Assembly (NCBI GenBank): GCA_034928145.1
Contig: JAYFPE010000021.1
Location: 1-15,589, forward strand
Length of the DNA: 15,589 nucleotides
Source: Pelethousia sp034928145
GTDB taxonomy: Bacteria > Bacillota > Clostridia > Christensenellales > CAG-138
Direction of reading: 5' to 3'
Shown here one piece after another: positions 7,496-13,906 of the stretch. The position numbers and the translations under genes are program-made. The stretch's first letter is position 1. The number at the start of each line of letters is the position of its first letter. The notes under the pieces were generated by a model. It worked only from the letters and a program-made list of their open reading frames with translations, did no database searches and was not told where the DNA came from.

Positions 7496-8512
7496 TCACC
7501 ACCCCCTTTTTATCCGGGCCAGCATAACGGCGAACACGGGCGTGCCAATGAGGGCCGTCATAACGCCCAAGGGAAGCTCTACCCCGGCAATGCCCCTGAT
7601 GAGGTTATCGATCAGCAGCAAAAACAGGCCGCCAATTACAAAGGAAAGGGAAGCCAGCCTGCCATAATTGGCCCCCACTAGCGCCCGGGCGATGTGGGGT
7701 ACCACCATGCCGACCCAGCCGATGATGCCGCAAAAGCTCACGGAAATCACCGTCATCAGGGTGGAGCTAATGATCACTACGATCTTGACCAGGGGCACGT
7801 TCACGCCCATGGAAAGGGCTTCATCCTCCCCGGCAGCCAGGGCGTCAATCTGGGTGCGGAAAAGAAAAAGGATGGCTAGGGAAAGGCCTACGGCGGGCAG
7901 CATCACCAGCACATCACCGTTGTTGCCCTTACCTAGGCTCCCCATGAGCCAAAAGGTAATGGAAGGGAGCTGGCTATCCGTATCGGCCAGGGTTTTGACC
8001 ACGGAGAGCAGGGATTGGAACAGGCTGGATACCACCACCCCGGCCAGGATCAGCACGGTAAGATCCTGCTTTTTGCCGCTGAGGGAGGCAATCAAATACG
8101 CGAGGCCTACGGCGGATAGGCCAAAAACCAGGGCCGAAAGCTGTATACCCGCCCAGCCGCTGTTTTGCAGCATGGCCAGCGCGGCCCCAAACCCCGCTCC
8201 GGCGGATACGCCCAGGATATCCGGGGATACCATGGGGTTTTTAAACAGCGTTTGGTAGGATGCGCCGGACATGGAGAGCGAGCCCCCCACCAATATGGCC
8301 AGCAGAATGCGGGGCAGCCGAACCTGCAGCACCACCTTTTCCAAGGTGGATTCCCAATAGGGCTCTATGGAGTGCAGGCGGGAGAAGCCGATATGGGTCA
8401 CCATTCCCGGCGCAATGGGATAGCGGCCAACGAGGAAGGAAAGGAAGAACGCCGCCACCAGGCCGCAAAGGAAGATGAGCATGAGCAGCGCATAGCGGGA
8501 GCGGCCCTTCAT
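7496..8512 (-). CDS. FecCD-family ABC transporter permease
   Basis: A 338-residue polytopic membrane protein. Family signatures are VRLPRILLAILVGGSLSMSG (64-83), YQTLFKNPMVSPDILGVSAG and, near the C-terminus, FCGIIGWVGMVVPHIARALVG, the segment that contacts the ATPase. Such permeases import chelated metals (siderophores, haem, cobalamin); one branch, MolBC, imports molybdate or tungstate. The ATG overlaps the stop of the preceding DUF364 gene as ATGA. It pairs with the ATPase at 6703-7494, and the FecB-type half of the fused lipoprotein should be its substrate donor. Substrate is not readable from sequence; context favours a molybdenum/tungsten species or a metal chelate. Confidence 0.92.
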   Translation of the reverse strand: MKGRSRYALLMLIFLCGLVAAFFLSFLVGRYPIAPGMVTHIGFSRLHSIEPYWESTLEKVVLQVRLPRILLAILVGGSLSMSGASYQTLFKNPMVSPDILGVSAGAGFGAALAMLQNSGWAGIQLSALVFGLSAVGLAYLIASLSGKKQDLTVLILAGVVVSSLFQSLLSVVKTLADTDSQLPSITFWLMGSLGKGNNGDVLVMLPAVGLSLAILFLFRTQIDALAAGEDEALSMGVNVPLVKIVVIISSTLMTVISVSFCGIIGWVGMVVPHIARALVGANYGRLASLSFVIGGLFLLLIDNLIRGIAGVELPLGVMTALIGTPVFAVMLARIKRGW

Positions 8513-9348
8513 TGCGCGCTCCGTTTGCGGATGACCGTGCGCTCGGCGGATTTACCGAAGAAGTGGTAGCCCGAGCCGCCCTCTGTAAGGATATCCAGCA
8601 TCTCATCCGCCTTGGTAACCAGGATGCCGCCCGCCATGGTTACGCCCTTGTCAAACAGGGGCTCGGGCAGCATGCTGGCCGTGGGGCCGGTCACAAGAAT
8701 TTCAGCTCCGGGTTTGGCCATGGCCAGGATGGAGGGCAGGGTATCGTTGAGGATAGTAACCCCGGTGATGACCAATAAATCCGCATGCGGCACAAATTCC
8801 GGCGTGGACTCGGCCGGAACAAAATAGGGGAGCTCCCGCTCCTTTAAGGTGCGGGAATCCTGCTCCAGCACGCGAAAATCCTTCCTGGCCCCGATGAGCT
8901 TTTTGAGCATGGGCACCAGCGCGCCGATGACCACGGTTTTTTCATATTTCGTTACATCCAGCTCATCAAAAGCGTCCTTGGCCATTTCAATGGTATATTC
9001 CGTGGGGGGCTCCAGCTCCCAAAGCAGGCTGCTCAAGGCGTTGAGGGTGGCGATGCCCAGGGCTTTACGCAGGATGTTATCGCAAAACACATCCTCCAGA
9101 TATTTTTCCGCGCTGCGGCCCCGCAGCCTGCCCGAAAGGGGCATGGCCGCCGCGGAGCTGGGGCAGCACACCGCCGCCGGGATCTCCTTGATGGGCGTGA
9201 AGCACAGCCCACCCTGGCCGGTAGATAGCTTGACCCCGGAAAAGAACAGCCCAAAGGCCGCCCGCTCAACGGTGATAGCGCTTAGCTGATCACCCAGGCG
9301 TTCCCGAACCAGCGCCACGGATTCCTGCAAAATTACGTTGTTTGCCAT
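8509..9348 (-). CDS. DUF4213/DUF364 putative heavy-metal chelation protein (first copy)
   Basis: A 279-residue soluble protein with the two-part DUF364 architecture. The N-terminal DUF4213-type domain (about 8-110) includes VERAAFGLFFSGVKLSTGQG and the cysteine pair in AAVCCPSSAAAMP (C61, C62), followed by LRKALGIATLNALSS. The C-terminal Rossmann-like DUF364 domain (about 135-270) includes KTVVIGALVPMLKKL, DLLVITGVTILNDTL and EILVTGPTASMLPEPLF. The family is proposed to bind heavy metals; its biochemistry is unsettled. The ATG at 9348 has AAAGGGGA upstream, and the stop overlaps the FecCD permease start. Co-transcription with two metal importers and a MoeA-like protein supports a role in handling the imported metal, which is an inference. 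Confidence 0.85.
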   Translation of the reverse strand: MANNVILQESVALVRERLGDQLSAITVERAAFGLFFSGVKLSTGQGGLCFTPIKEIPAAVCCPSSAAAMPLSGRLRGRSAEKYLEDVFCDNILRKALGIATLNALSSLLWELEPPTEYTIEMAKDAFDELDVTKYEKTVVIGALVPMLKKLIGARKDFRVLEQDSRTLKERELPYFVPAESTPEFVPHADLLVITGVTILNDTLPSILAMAKPGAEILVTGPTASMLPEPLFDKGVTMAGGILVTKADEMLDILTEGGSGYHFFGKSAERTVIRKRSAQ

Positions 9349-9360
9349 TTATATTCCCCT

Positions 9361-10551
9361 TTATATGTATTCCGGTTCGGTGAGCCATTCGGCAAGAACG
9401 CGATCACCTGCTTGCAGGCGAAGGCCGCCCTCCAGGTAAAACTGCGCGTTGGCAGCAAGATAGCCTTCCCGCCGGGTGGAGCCAAAGCCCAGGACCGGCT
9501 CCGCCATCATCCGGCCCTCCCGCTCGAAAAGCCGCAGGCGGATGATAAAATCAAAGGGCGGGCCGCTAACGGGCTTGCTTAGTTCCGCTTCCACGGTATA
9601 GGGCCGGGGAATGGGCTGCCTGAGCAGCTTGCGAACGGCGGCCTGCACATAAAGCCGCGCCGTGAGGTCCGCTCCGCCCGGCGGGCCGGGCAGGCCCATT
9701 ATGGGCTTGCCCTCTATCATGAACAGAGAACAATGCTTGCCGGGGCCATGATCCAGCTCCTGCACCAGCATTTTCCCCATTTCAGCCAGCGTGGATTTGG
9801 TATAGTCCTTGGTGCCCTTGGAGGAACCCGCGCAGATGAGTACAAAATCCGCCTCCGCCAAAGCGCGGGTCACGGCGGCGCGCAGGGCAACAGGATCATC
9901 CCGCACAATGGGGAAAACAACGGCCTCACAACCCCACTGAGCAAGGTATGCCTGAAGCATCAACCCGTTGGATTCTGGGCTGCCGCCAGGCGGCAGGGGG
10001 GCCGTACCCAAAGGAACGAGCTCATCCCCGGTGGGCAGGAAGGCGACTTTGGGCTTTTGCAGCACCAAGGCTTCTTGGATGCCGCCGGAGGCCAGGATGC
10101 CCAAAAGCGACGGGGTAATCTGCTCGCCCGCGCAGGCGAGCACCTCGCCGGCACGCATCTGCTTGCCGGCCGGAACAATGCCCTCGCCGCGCTTTTCAGG
10201 CAGGCGGGTGAGGGAGAGCTGTCCTTCTTCATCCAACTGCACGCATTCGATCTCGATCATGGTGTCGTATTGCTCGTCTATGGCGCAGCCCGTGTTGCAA
10301 AAGGCGTAGTCCTTGCCTTCCAGCCAGGTGCGCGTGCCCTTTATGAGCCCCTCGTATTGGAAGGCAATGCCATCGCAGGAGGCGCACTGCGTGTTGGGCA
10401 GGGCGTGGCGACTTAAGATATCCTGGGCCGTGACCCGCCCGCAAAGCCGGGATACGGGCAGCGTTTCCGTTTTCGCAAGGGGCGAAATACGCGCCTCCAA
10501 AATGGCGAACATCTCGGCCCGGCTGGGCATAAGGTTGCTCTGTTGCTGCAT
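9361..10551 (-). CDS. MoeA-like molybdopterin-binding protein
   Basis: A 396-residue relative of MoeA, the enzyme that inserts molybdate or tungstate into adenylylated molybdopterin. MoeA landmarks are LPNTQCASCDGIAF (D60, aligning with the DGYA aspartate), FLPTGDELVPLG (172-182), SNGLMLQAYLAQWG, and the MoCF-type core ICAGSSKGTKDYT (239-251), followed by GLPGPPGGAD. The core departs from the canonical SGGxSxG and PGNPVS motifs, although the aspartates are kept. Two cysteines (C56, C59) sit in the N-terminal motif. Length fits MoeA. The ribosome binding site TAAGGAG overlaps the radical SAM stop codon. No other molybdopterin synthesis gene is in the window, so it may be a specialised paralogue acting on another ligand. 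Confidence 0.85.
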   Translation of the reverse strand: MQQQSNLMPSRAEMFAILEARISPLAKTETLPVSRLCGRVTAQDILSRHALPNTQCASCDGIAFQYEGLIKGTRTWLEGKDYAFCNTGCAIDEQYDTMIEIECVQLDEEGQLSLTRLPEKRGEGIVPAGKQMRAGEVLACAGEQITPSLLGILASGGIQEALVLQKPKVAFLPTGDELVPLGTAPLPPGGSPESNGLMLQAYLAQWGCEAVVFPIVRDDPVALRAAVTRALAEADFVLICAGSSKGTKDYTKSTLAEMGKMLVQELDHGPGKHCSLFMIEGKPIMGLPGPPGGADLTARLYVQAAVRKLLRQPIPRPYTVEAELSKPVSGPPFDFIIRLRLFEREGRMMAEPVLGFGSTRREGYLAANAQFYLEGGLRLQAGDRVLAEWLTEPEYI

Positions 10552-10560
10552 GCATTCTCC

Positions 10561-11582
10561 TTATCTATTGGGGGCTACATTCAGAAGGCGTTGGGGCAGA
10601 AAGCCCACGTTGTCAAAGCCCATCTTCTCTAAAATTCGTTCCTTGCTCTTGCGCGAATCGATCACATAGGCATATTCGTCTATGCGATATACATCCACAT
10701 CCGGCCGCTTGGGTGGCTCCTTGGCACTTACGAAGGCTCCAACGAGCTGATTGCCGCCCCCAGCAAGGTACCAAAGGGGGATGTCGTCCTCCCCGTTCCC
10801 TGCGCCCAGGCTAATTTCACGATCAGGCAGGATCAGCCGCGCAAGGGCCACGGTATGGGCTAGCTCCCAGGAAGAGCATCTGGGATGGATTGCATAGGGC
10901 GTGCCTGCAAAGGGCATAAAACGGGATATGCGCAGCTGATATAAATGAGGGAACTTGCGAAGGAAGATCAGGTGGTCGATGCGATCCTCAATGGATTCGC
11001 CCAGGCCGATCAGCATCATGGAGCGAGAGGCTATACCCGCCTCCTCGCAGGCCTCTAGTAGGGCGATGCGTCGCGCTAGGCTATCCCCCGGTTTTGCGGC
11101 GCTAAATATGGCCGGCACCGTACATTCCAGCGAAGAGGTCACGCTTTCCACGCCCAGGCGCTTCATCTCCCTAAGCGCTTCCCCGGAAAAGGATGGGCCA
11201 AAGTTCACCTCGATGCCGATGCTGCTGTGTAGTTGGATTTCCCGCAGCATAACCAGCAATTCTGTTTCGAAACCGTCGTTAAGATCGGTACCGCCGCTGA
11301 TATGGAATTGGCGGTAACCAAGCTGCTCCAGCTTTTCCAAGCATAAAAAAGCGCTTTGCGCGAAAAGTATTCTTCCGAATAAAACGAACAGTAGCCGCAG
11401 CGCGGTTGGATATGGCAAGGGAATAAGCCGCCCGAACCGGCTGTGAGCCAAGGGCCGCCGCCTAAATACATGCGGCGCATCTGTGCTGCATAGGAAAACA
11501 AGTCATAGCTGCAATCGGGGCAAACTGCTTCGCTCCAATAGGTAAGCGCTTCGTTTTTGCTGACTCCAAAAGGATTAGTCAT
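10561..11582 (-). CDS. Radical SAM protein, BioB/HydE/HmdB-like, frameshifted here
   Basis: The first gene of the operon. From ATG 11582 (MTNPFGVSKNE; only a weak GGATG upstream) the frame carries the cluster motif FPCHIQPRCGYCSFYS, with cysteines 56, 62 and 65 (CX5CX2C), and an extra CPDC at 21-24. At the six-T run on the minus strand (11345-11350) the coding frame changes; one added T would give ALFLCLEKLEQLG and a 340-residue protein, normal for this family. The rest (YRQFHISGGTDLNDGFETEL, SSLECT, LIGLGESIEDRIDHL, RISRFMPFAGTPYA, GFLPQRLLN) is a well-conserved BioB-type barrel. The canonical motif is CX3CX2C; CX5CX2C is known from HmdB. As sequenced, the gene yields only a short product unless ribosomes slip back one base; a homopolymer sequencing error is also possible. 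Substrate unknown. Confidence 0.82.
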
Positions 11583-11640
11583 ATTTCTACATCCAGCACT
11601 CAAAAATCACGTTATACTTTTATGGGAATAACGATAATGT

Positions 11641-11669
11641 ATTTTATCATATTTTGTCATAGTGGACAA
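11641..11669 (-). promoter_or_regulatory. Sigma-A-type promoter of the metal-transport operon
   Basis: On the minus strand, TTGTCC (-35; 11664-11669) and TAAAAT (-10; 11641-11646) are separated by exactly 17 bases. About 50 bases of leader would precede the radical SAM ATG at 11582. The -35 box is part of a small inverted repeat, TTGTC-N6-GACAA (11654-11669), which could be a repressor site. Confidence 0.6.
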
Positions 11670-11709
11670 GCTTTATATTTATATAGGCTATATTTAGGAT
11701 TAACCATAT

Positions 11710-11723
11710 AACCCATATGGGTT
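11710..11723. promoter_or_regulatory. Perfect 14-bp palindrome upstream of the operon promoter
   Basis: AACCCATATGGGTT is its own reverse complement. It lies about 40 bases upstream of the -35 box of the operon promoter, where an activator or a repressor could bind. It does not match the ModE box I remember. No regulator gene is adjacent. Confidence 0.45.
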
Positions 11724-11731
11724 TATGCTTA

Positions 11732-11836
11732 TTATTCAGGCTGCAGGGGACCAATGATCAAAATGCCCAGCTCCTTTTTACCCGGCAGGTAGAAAGGAAA
11801 ATCCGCGCGCCCGGTGGCTGTAAGCCGCTGCAAATG
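11732..11836 (-). pseudogene. Possible C-terminal gene fragment, unidentified
   Basis: The minus-strand frame ending at TAA 11732-11734 reads TATGRADFPFYLPGKKELG, then ILIIGPLQPE. Its composition is strikingly protein-like. Further upstream the same frame turns cysteine- and proline-rich and unconvincing, so the fragment may be cut or frameshifted near 11836. No start codon with a ribosome binding site is visible. I do not recognise the family. A competing frame (11758-12024) is proline-rich and equally unsupported. Confidence 0.25.
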
Positions 11837-12028
11837 CGGGCAGGGAGAAAATAAGGCGCAACAAGGATACCTGGAGGAAGATTTGGTGCATGGTATTCAA
11901 AGCCTGGCGGAATGAGATTGTACGGCGGAATGACTGATGCAAGATTTTGCTTAGCAGGTTTGTATGGGCGTGATATTAATAATCTCATTTTTGTTTTTGC
12001 TACTTCCCGTTCCAAAGAATGCAAAACT

Positions 12029-12070
12029 ATAAGGTGTGCCGCAATAGCTCTCTATCACAGCACACCTTTA
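12029..12070 (-). terminator. Terminator of the AbrB/RelE-like toxin-antitoxin operon
   Basis: The 9-bp arms AAGGTGTGC (12031-12039) and GCACACCTT (12060-12068) are perfectly complementary around a 20-base loop. On the minus strand the hairpin starts 15 bases after the toxin stop, and ATAGTTTT follows. The loop is large and the T tract broken, so efficiency is uncertain. Confidence 0.5.
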
Positions 12071-12082
12071 TGCAGCTCGCTT

Positions 12083-12349
12083 TTAATATTGATCCAGTAT
12101 GTCATGATGCCCCACATCCACAAGGATAATCATGACATTGCCCTCATAAAACCAGATGATGCGAATGTCCATGTTGACGCTGCATTCAAACAGGTCGGGT
12201 GTTCCCTGTATCCGCTTTGTGCGCAAGGAAGGGTGCATAGGGTTTTCGGAAAGCAGCTCCAGTTTGTTTTGAAGCTGCTTTTTCTCATTCGCGTTCAGCT
12301 TTTTGAAATGTTTTTTGAAGCGGTCGGTAAAGGCAAACTGATATGCCAT
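12083..12349 (-). CDS. RelE/ParE-superfamily toxin
   Basis: An 88-residue protein of the RelE/ParE fold: MAYQFAFTDRFKKHFKKLNA, a basic helical N-terminus, then RTKRIQGTPDLFECSVNMD and RIIWFYEGNVMIILVDVGHH, the beta-sheet core, and a short C-terminal DILDQY. RelE members cleave mRNA on the ribosome and ParE members poison gyrase; the sequence does not settle which. The YafQ/HigB/RelE side seems more likely from IRIIWFYEG and VGHHD. The ATG is two bases after the antitoxin stop, so the pair is surely co-translated. A hairpin terminator follows. Confidence 0.8.
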   Translation of the reverse strand: MAYQFAFTDRFKKHFKKLNANEKKQLQNKLELLSENPMHPSLRTKRIQGTPDLFECSVNMDIRIIWFYEGNVMIILVDVGHHDILDQY

Positions 12350-12351
12350 CC

Positions 12352-12609
12352 CTAATTCTCCAACTCATCAAACAGGTTGTCGATGTTATCGAACACAGGC
12401 TGGCTTCCAGCCTTCACCTTAGCTTTCACATCATCAATTTCCATTTTCAGTTCATCTACAAACTTCTTGGGATAAACCACCACGGGGATAAGCTGAATTA
12501 CGCCATCCTTTTCCGTGATTTCCAGCTTATCGCCCTCTTTGATGCCGAGCTTGGAAACGACCTCTTTGGGGATCGTGATCTGCGACTTGCCGCGAAGTTC
12601 TGCCAACAT
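12352..12609 (-). CDS. AbrB/SpoVT/MazE-family antitoxin
   Basis: The start is ATG 12609, five bases after AGGAGGTGA (12615-12623); a GTG nine bases upstream lies inside that site and is less likely. The 85-residue product begins MLAELRGKSQITIPKEVVSK, with LGIKEGDKLEITEKDGVIQL: a swapped-hairpin AbrB DNA-binding domain (about 1-45). A charged helical tail (about 50-85, ending FDNIDNLFDELEN) would wrap the toxin. It is expected to bind the toxin at 12083-12349 and repress its own promoter, where inverted repeats are visible. An AbrB-type antitoxin with a RelE-type toxin is a less usual but known pairing. Confidence 0.85.
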   Translation of the reverse strand: MLAELRGKSQITIPKEVVSKLGIKEGDKLEITEKDGVIQLIPVVVYPKKFVDELKMEIDDVKAKVKAGSQPVFDNIDNLFDELEN

Positions 12610-12627
12610 AATATTCACCTCCTGCGG

Positions 12628-12682
12628 TAGGAAAGTTGCATTTTCCTACTACTAGTATATCCATATTCGAGAGAATATGCAA
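12628..12682 (-). promoter_or_regulatory. Toxin-antitoxin promoter with two inverted-repeat operators
   Basis: The minus strand has TTGCAT (-35; 12677-12682), 17 bases, then TATACT (-10; 12654-12659). Between the boxes lies the perfect repeat CATATTC-GAGA-GAATATG (12662-12679). Just downstream, over the likely transcript start, lies TAGGAAA-N7-TTTCCTA (12628-12648). Both are well placed for autorepression by the AbrB-type antitoxin (inference). Confidence 0.65.
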
Positions 12683-12689
12683 CAAAATC

Positions 12690-12975
12690 ATTATCTTGTG
12701 CAGATATCTCTATACCATATTTATCGGGTAGAGTATGATCAAATTATAACATAAACTGTCACGCTTGTCCTGCTCAAATATAAAGGAGACAAGGTTTAAA
12801 TCAGGAGTGGTGTTTTTCGTCTCCCATGCCACACATGGCCAATGTTTAAATTCACGGTTGTTGCCGCTTTAGCTACATCGCCTTTCTAATTGGTGGGCCA
12901 GATTACCTTCGGCATGGTAGTAGACACCTCACATGTTTGATAAATCTGCACCTGCATTTAATTGAAAGAAAGAAC
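12690..12975. other. Intergenic region between toxin-antitoxin modules, nothing recognised
   Basis: No coding frame with a ribosome binding site was found on either strand. A 6-bp inverted repeat (GGAGAC at 12785-12790, GTCTCC at 12819-12824) and a smaller one (GCCA/TGGC near 12828-12840) are present. They could be an insertion scar or chance. Confidence 0.4.
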
Positions 12976-12999
12976 AAGGCACCTTATTTGAGATGCCTT
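12976..12999 (-). terminator. Terminator of the Phd/ParE-like operon
   Basis: As RNA from the minus strand, AAGGCAUCU pairs with AGGUGCCUU (nine pairs, one G-U) around a six-base loop. GUUCUUUCUUUC follows. It starts 24 bases after the toxin stop at 13024. Confidence 0.65.
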
Positions 13000-13023
13000 A
13001 AAGTAGGAACATTCTATAAGGGT

Positions 13024-13347
13024 CTAAGACTCTGATATCTCACCAAACAAGATACGTATATAATCACGCCTGCTGTATAGAATACGATCAACAAATATAG
13101 CGGATTCACCAACGCGGTAGAAGGCCAAATAGTTTCCACAGACGAGGAAACGGTAATCGCTTTCCAATCCCGTTATGGAAGAAAGCGGCGCGCCCAACTG
13201 TGCATGGACTTCAAGCATGCGTAACCGTCTAATAATTTCGGATACAGCGTTCTGTGCTGCATCCGGGTTCGCCAATTCCTGCGAGATATATAACCTTAGT
13301 TCAGCTAAATCGTTTTGTGCCTCGCCAGATAAATAGAGTTTATTCAT
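13024..13347 (-). CDS. ParE/RelE-family toxin
   Basis: A 107-residue toxin of the ParE/RelE superfamily. The N-terminus MNKLYLSGEAQNDLAELRLY is the typical strand plus helix of ParE-like toxins. It is followed by AVSEIIRRLRMLEVHAQLG, GLESDYRFLVCGNYLAFYRV and FVDRILYSRRDYIRILFG, the last strand and the tail with the usual R..Y...LF pattern. The ATG overlaps the antitoxin reading frame by eight bases, so the two are translationally coupled. The target (gyrase or ribosome-bound mRNA) is not decided by the sequence. Confidence 0.85.
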   Translation of the reverse strand: MNKLYLSGEAQNDLAELRLYISQELANPDAAQNAVSEIIRRLRMLEVHAQLGAPLSSITGLESDYRFLVCGNYLAFYRVGESAIFVDRILYSRRDYIRILFGEISES

Positions 13348-13594
13348 GGCTTATTCCAAGGTTGGATTCTACTTGCTCAATCGCAATCCAGCCTCCGTTT
13401 TCACCGGAATAGCGGCCTTTGGCTAACTCATTCATAAGCTTCATATTAGCCTGCGTTTTTTCGTATTCATCAATGTCCAGGATAGCATATCGCCCGCGAC
13501 CATTCTTGGTCAGGAACACCGGTGAGCCAATGGTTACATCCCGAAGAACTTCGCCATAATTGCGCAAATCAGAAATCGGTTTAATGTTCGGCAT
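13340..13594 (-). CDS. Phd/YefM-family antitoxin
   Basis: An 84-residue antitoxin. MPNIKPISDLRNYGEVLRDV and GSPVFLTKNGRGRYAILDID are the classic Phd/YefM DNA-binding N-terminus. The C-terminal part (EKTQANMKLMNELAKGRYSG and beyond) is the toxin-neutralising segment. The start has AGGAGGTG at 13601-13608, a strong site. It should repress its own operon; a GGATATCC palindrome (13618-13625) lies just upstream of the ribosome binding site and may be part of the operator. It partners the toxin at 13024-13347. Confidence 0.88.
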   Translation of the reverse strand: MPNIKPISDLRNYGEVLRDVTIGSPVFLTKNGRGRYAILDIDEYEKTQANMKLMNELAKGRYSGENGGWIAIEQVESNLGISHE

Positions 13595-13625
13595 AAATTA
13601 CACCTCCTTATATGAATAGGATATC

Positions 13626-13906
13626 CCAATCCGCTGTAAAATTCAACGATAAATATAAAGAAATCTCATTAAGGCTATCGAGTTTCAATGTGATGAAAAT
13701 CGGACGTTAAGTAAAGATGTTTCATTACAAAGAATTATGTTGTATAATTTGATTATCGGAACAGATGAGATTGGCGAAGGCAATTATTTTTAGAATTTCG
13801 AATAACAAGAGAAGATAACTATAAGGAAGGAAGTTCTTGAAAGGTGCAAAGTATTCCGAATGCGGAATTTATAGTCTGCTGTTGAGTCACTTCGCGAGGA
13901 GGAAAT
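13626..13906. promoter_or_regulatory. Divergent AT-rich intergenic region upstream of the Avs-like gene
   Basis: This holds the promoter side of two divergent units. A consensus TATAAT at 13743-13748 could serve the plus-strand Avs-like gene; its best-spaced -35 (TTTCAT, 13720-13725, 17-base spacer) is poor. An inverted repeat ATTCCG-AATG-CGGAAT (13853-13868) lies about 40 bases before the Avs-like start and could be an operator or leader hairpin. No gene is seen here. Confidence 0.4.

Noticed and set aside
4999..8569. Many long plus-strand frames opposite the transporter genes
   Set aside because: They are antisense shadows of GC-rich minus-strand genes with clear families; none has a supported start or recognisable domain.
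11735..12030. Possible Moco or cobalamin riboswitch in the GC-rich stretch before the operon
   Set aside because: The conserved cores I remember for these riboswitches are not visible, and the operon promoter lies downstream of this stretch, so it would not be in the leader.
12785..12824. GGAGAC/GTCTCC inverted repeat as an insertion-sequence end or attachment site
   Set aside because: The arms are only six bases and no target duplication or matching end was seen.
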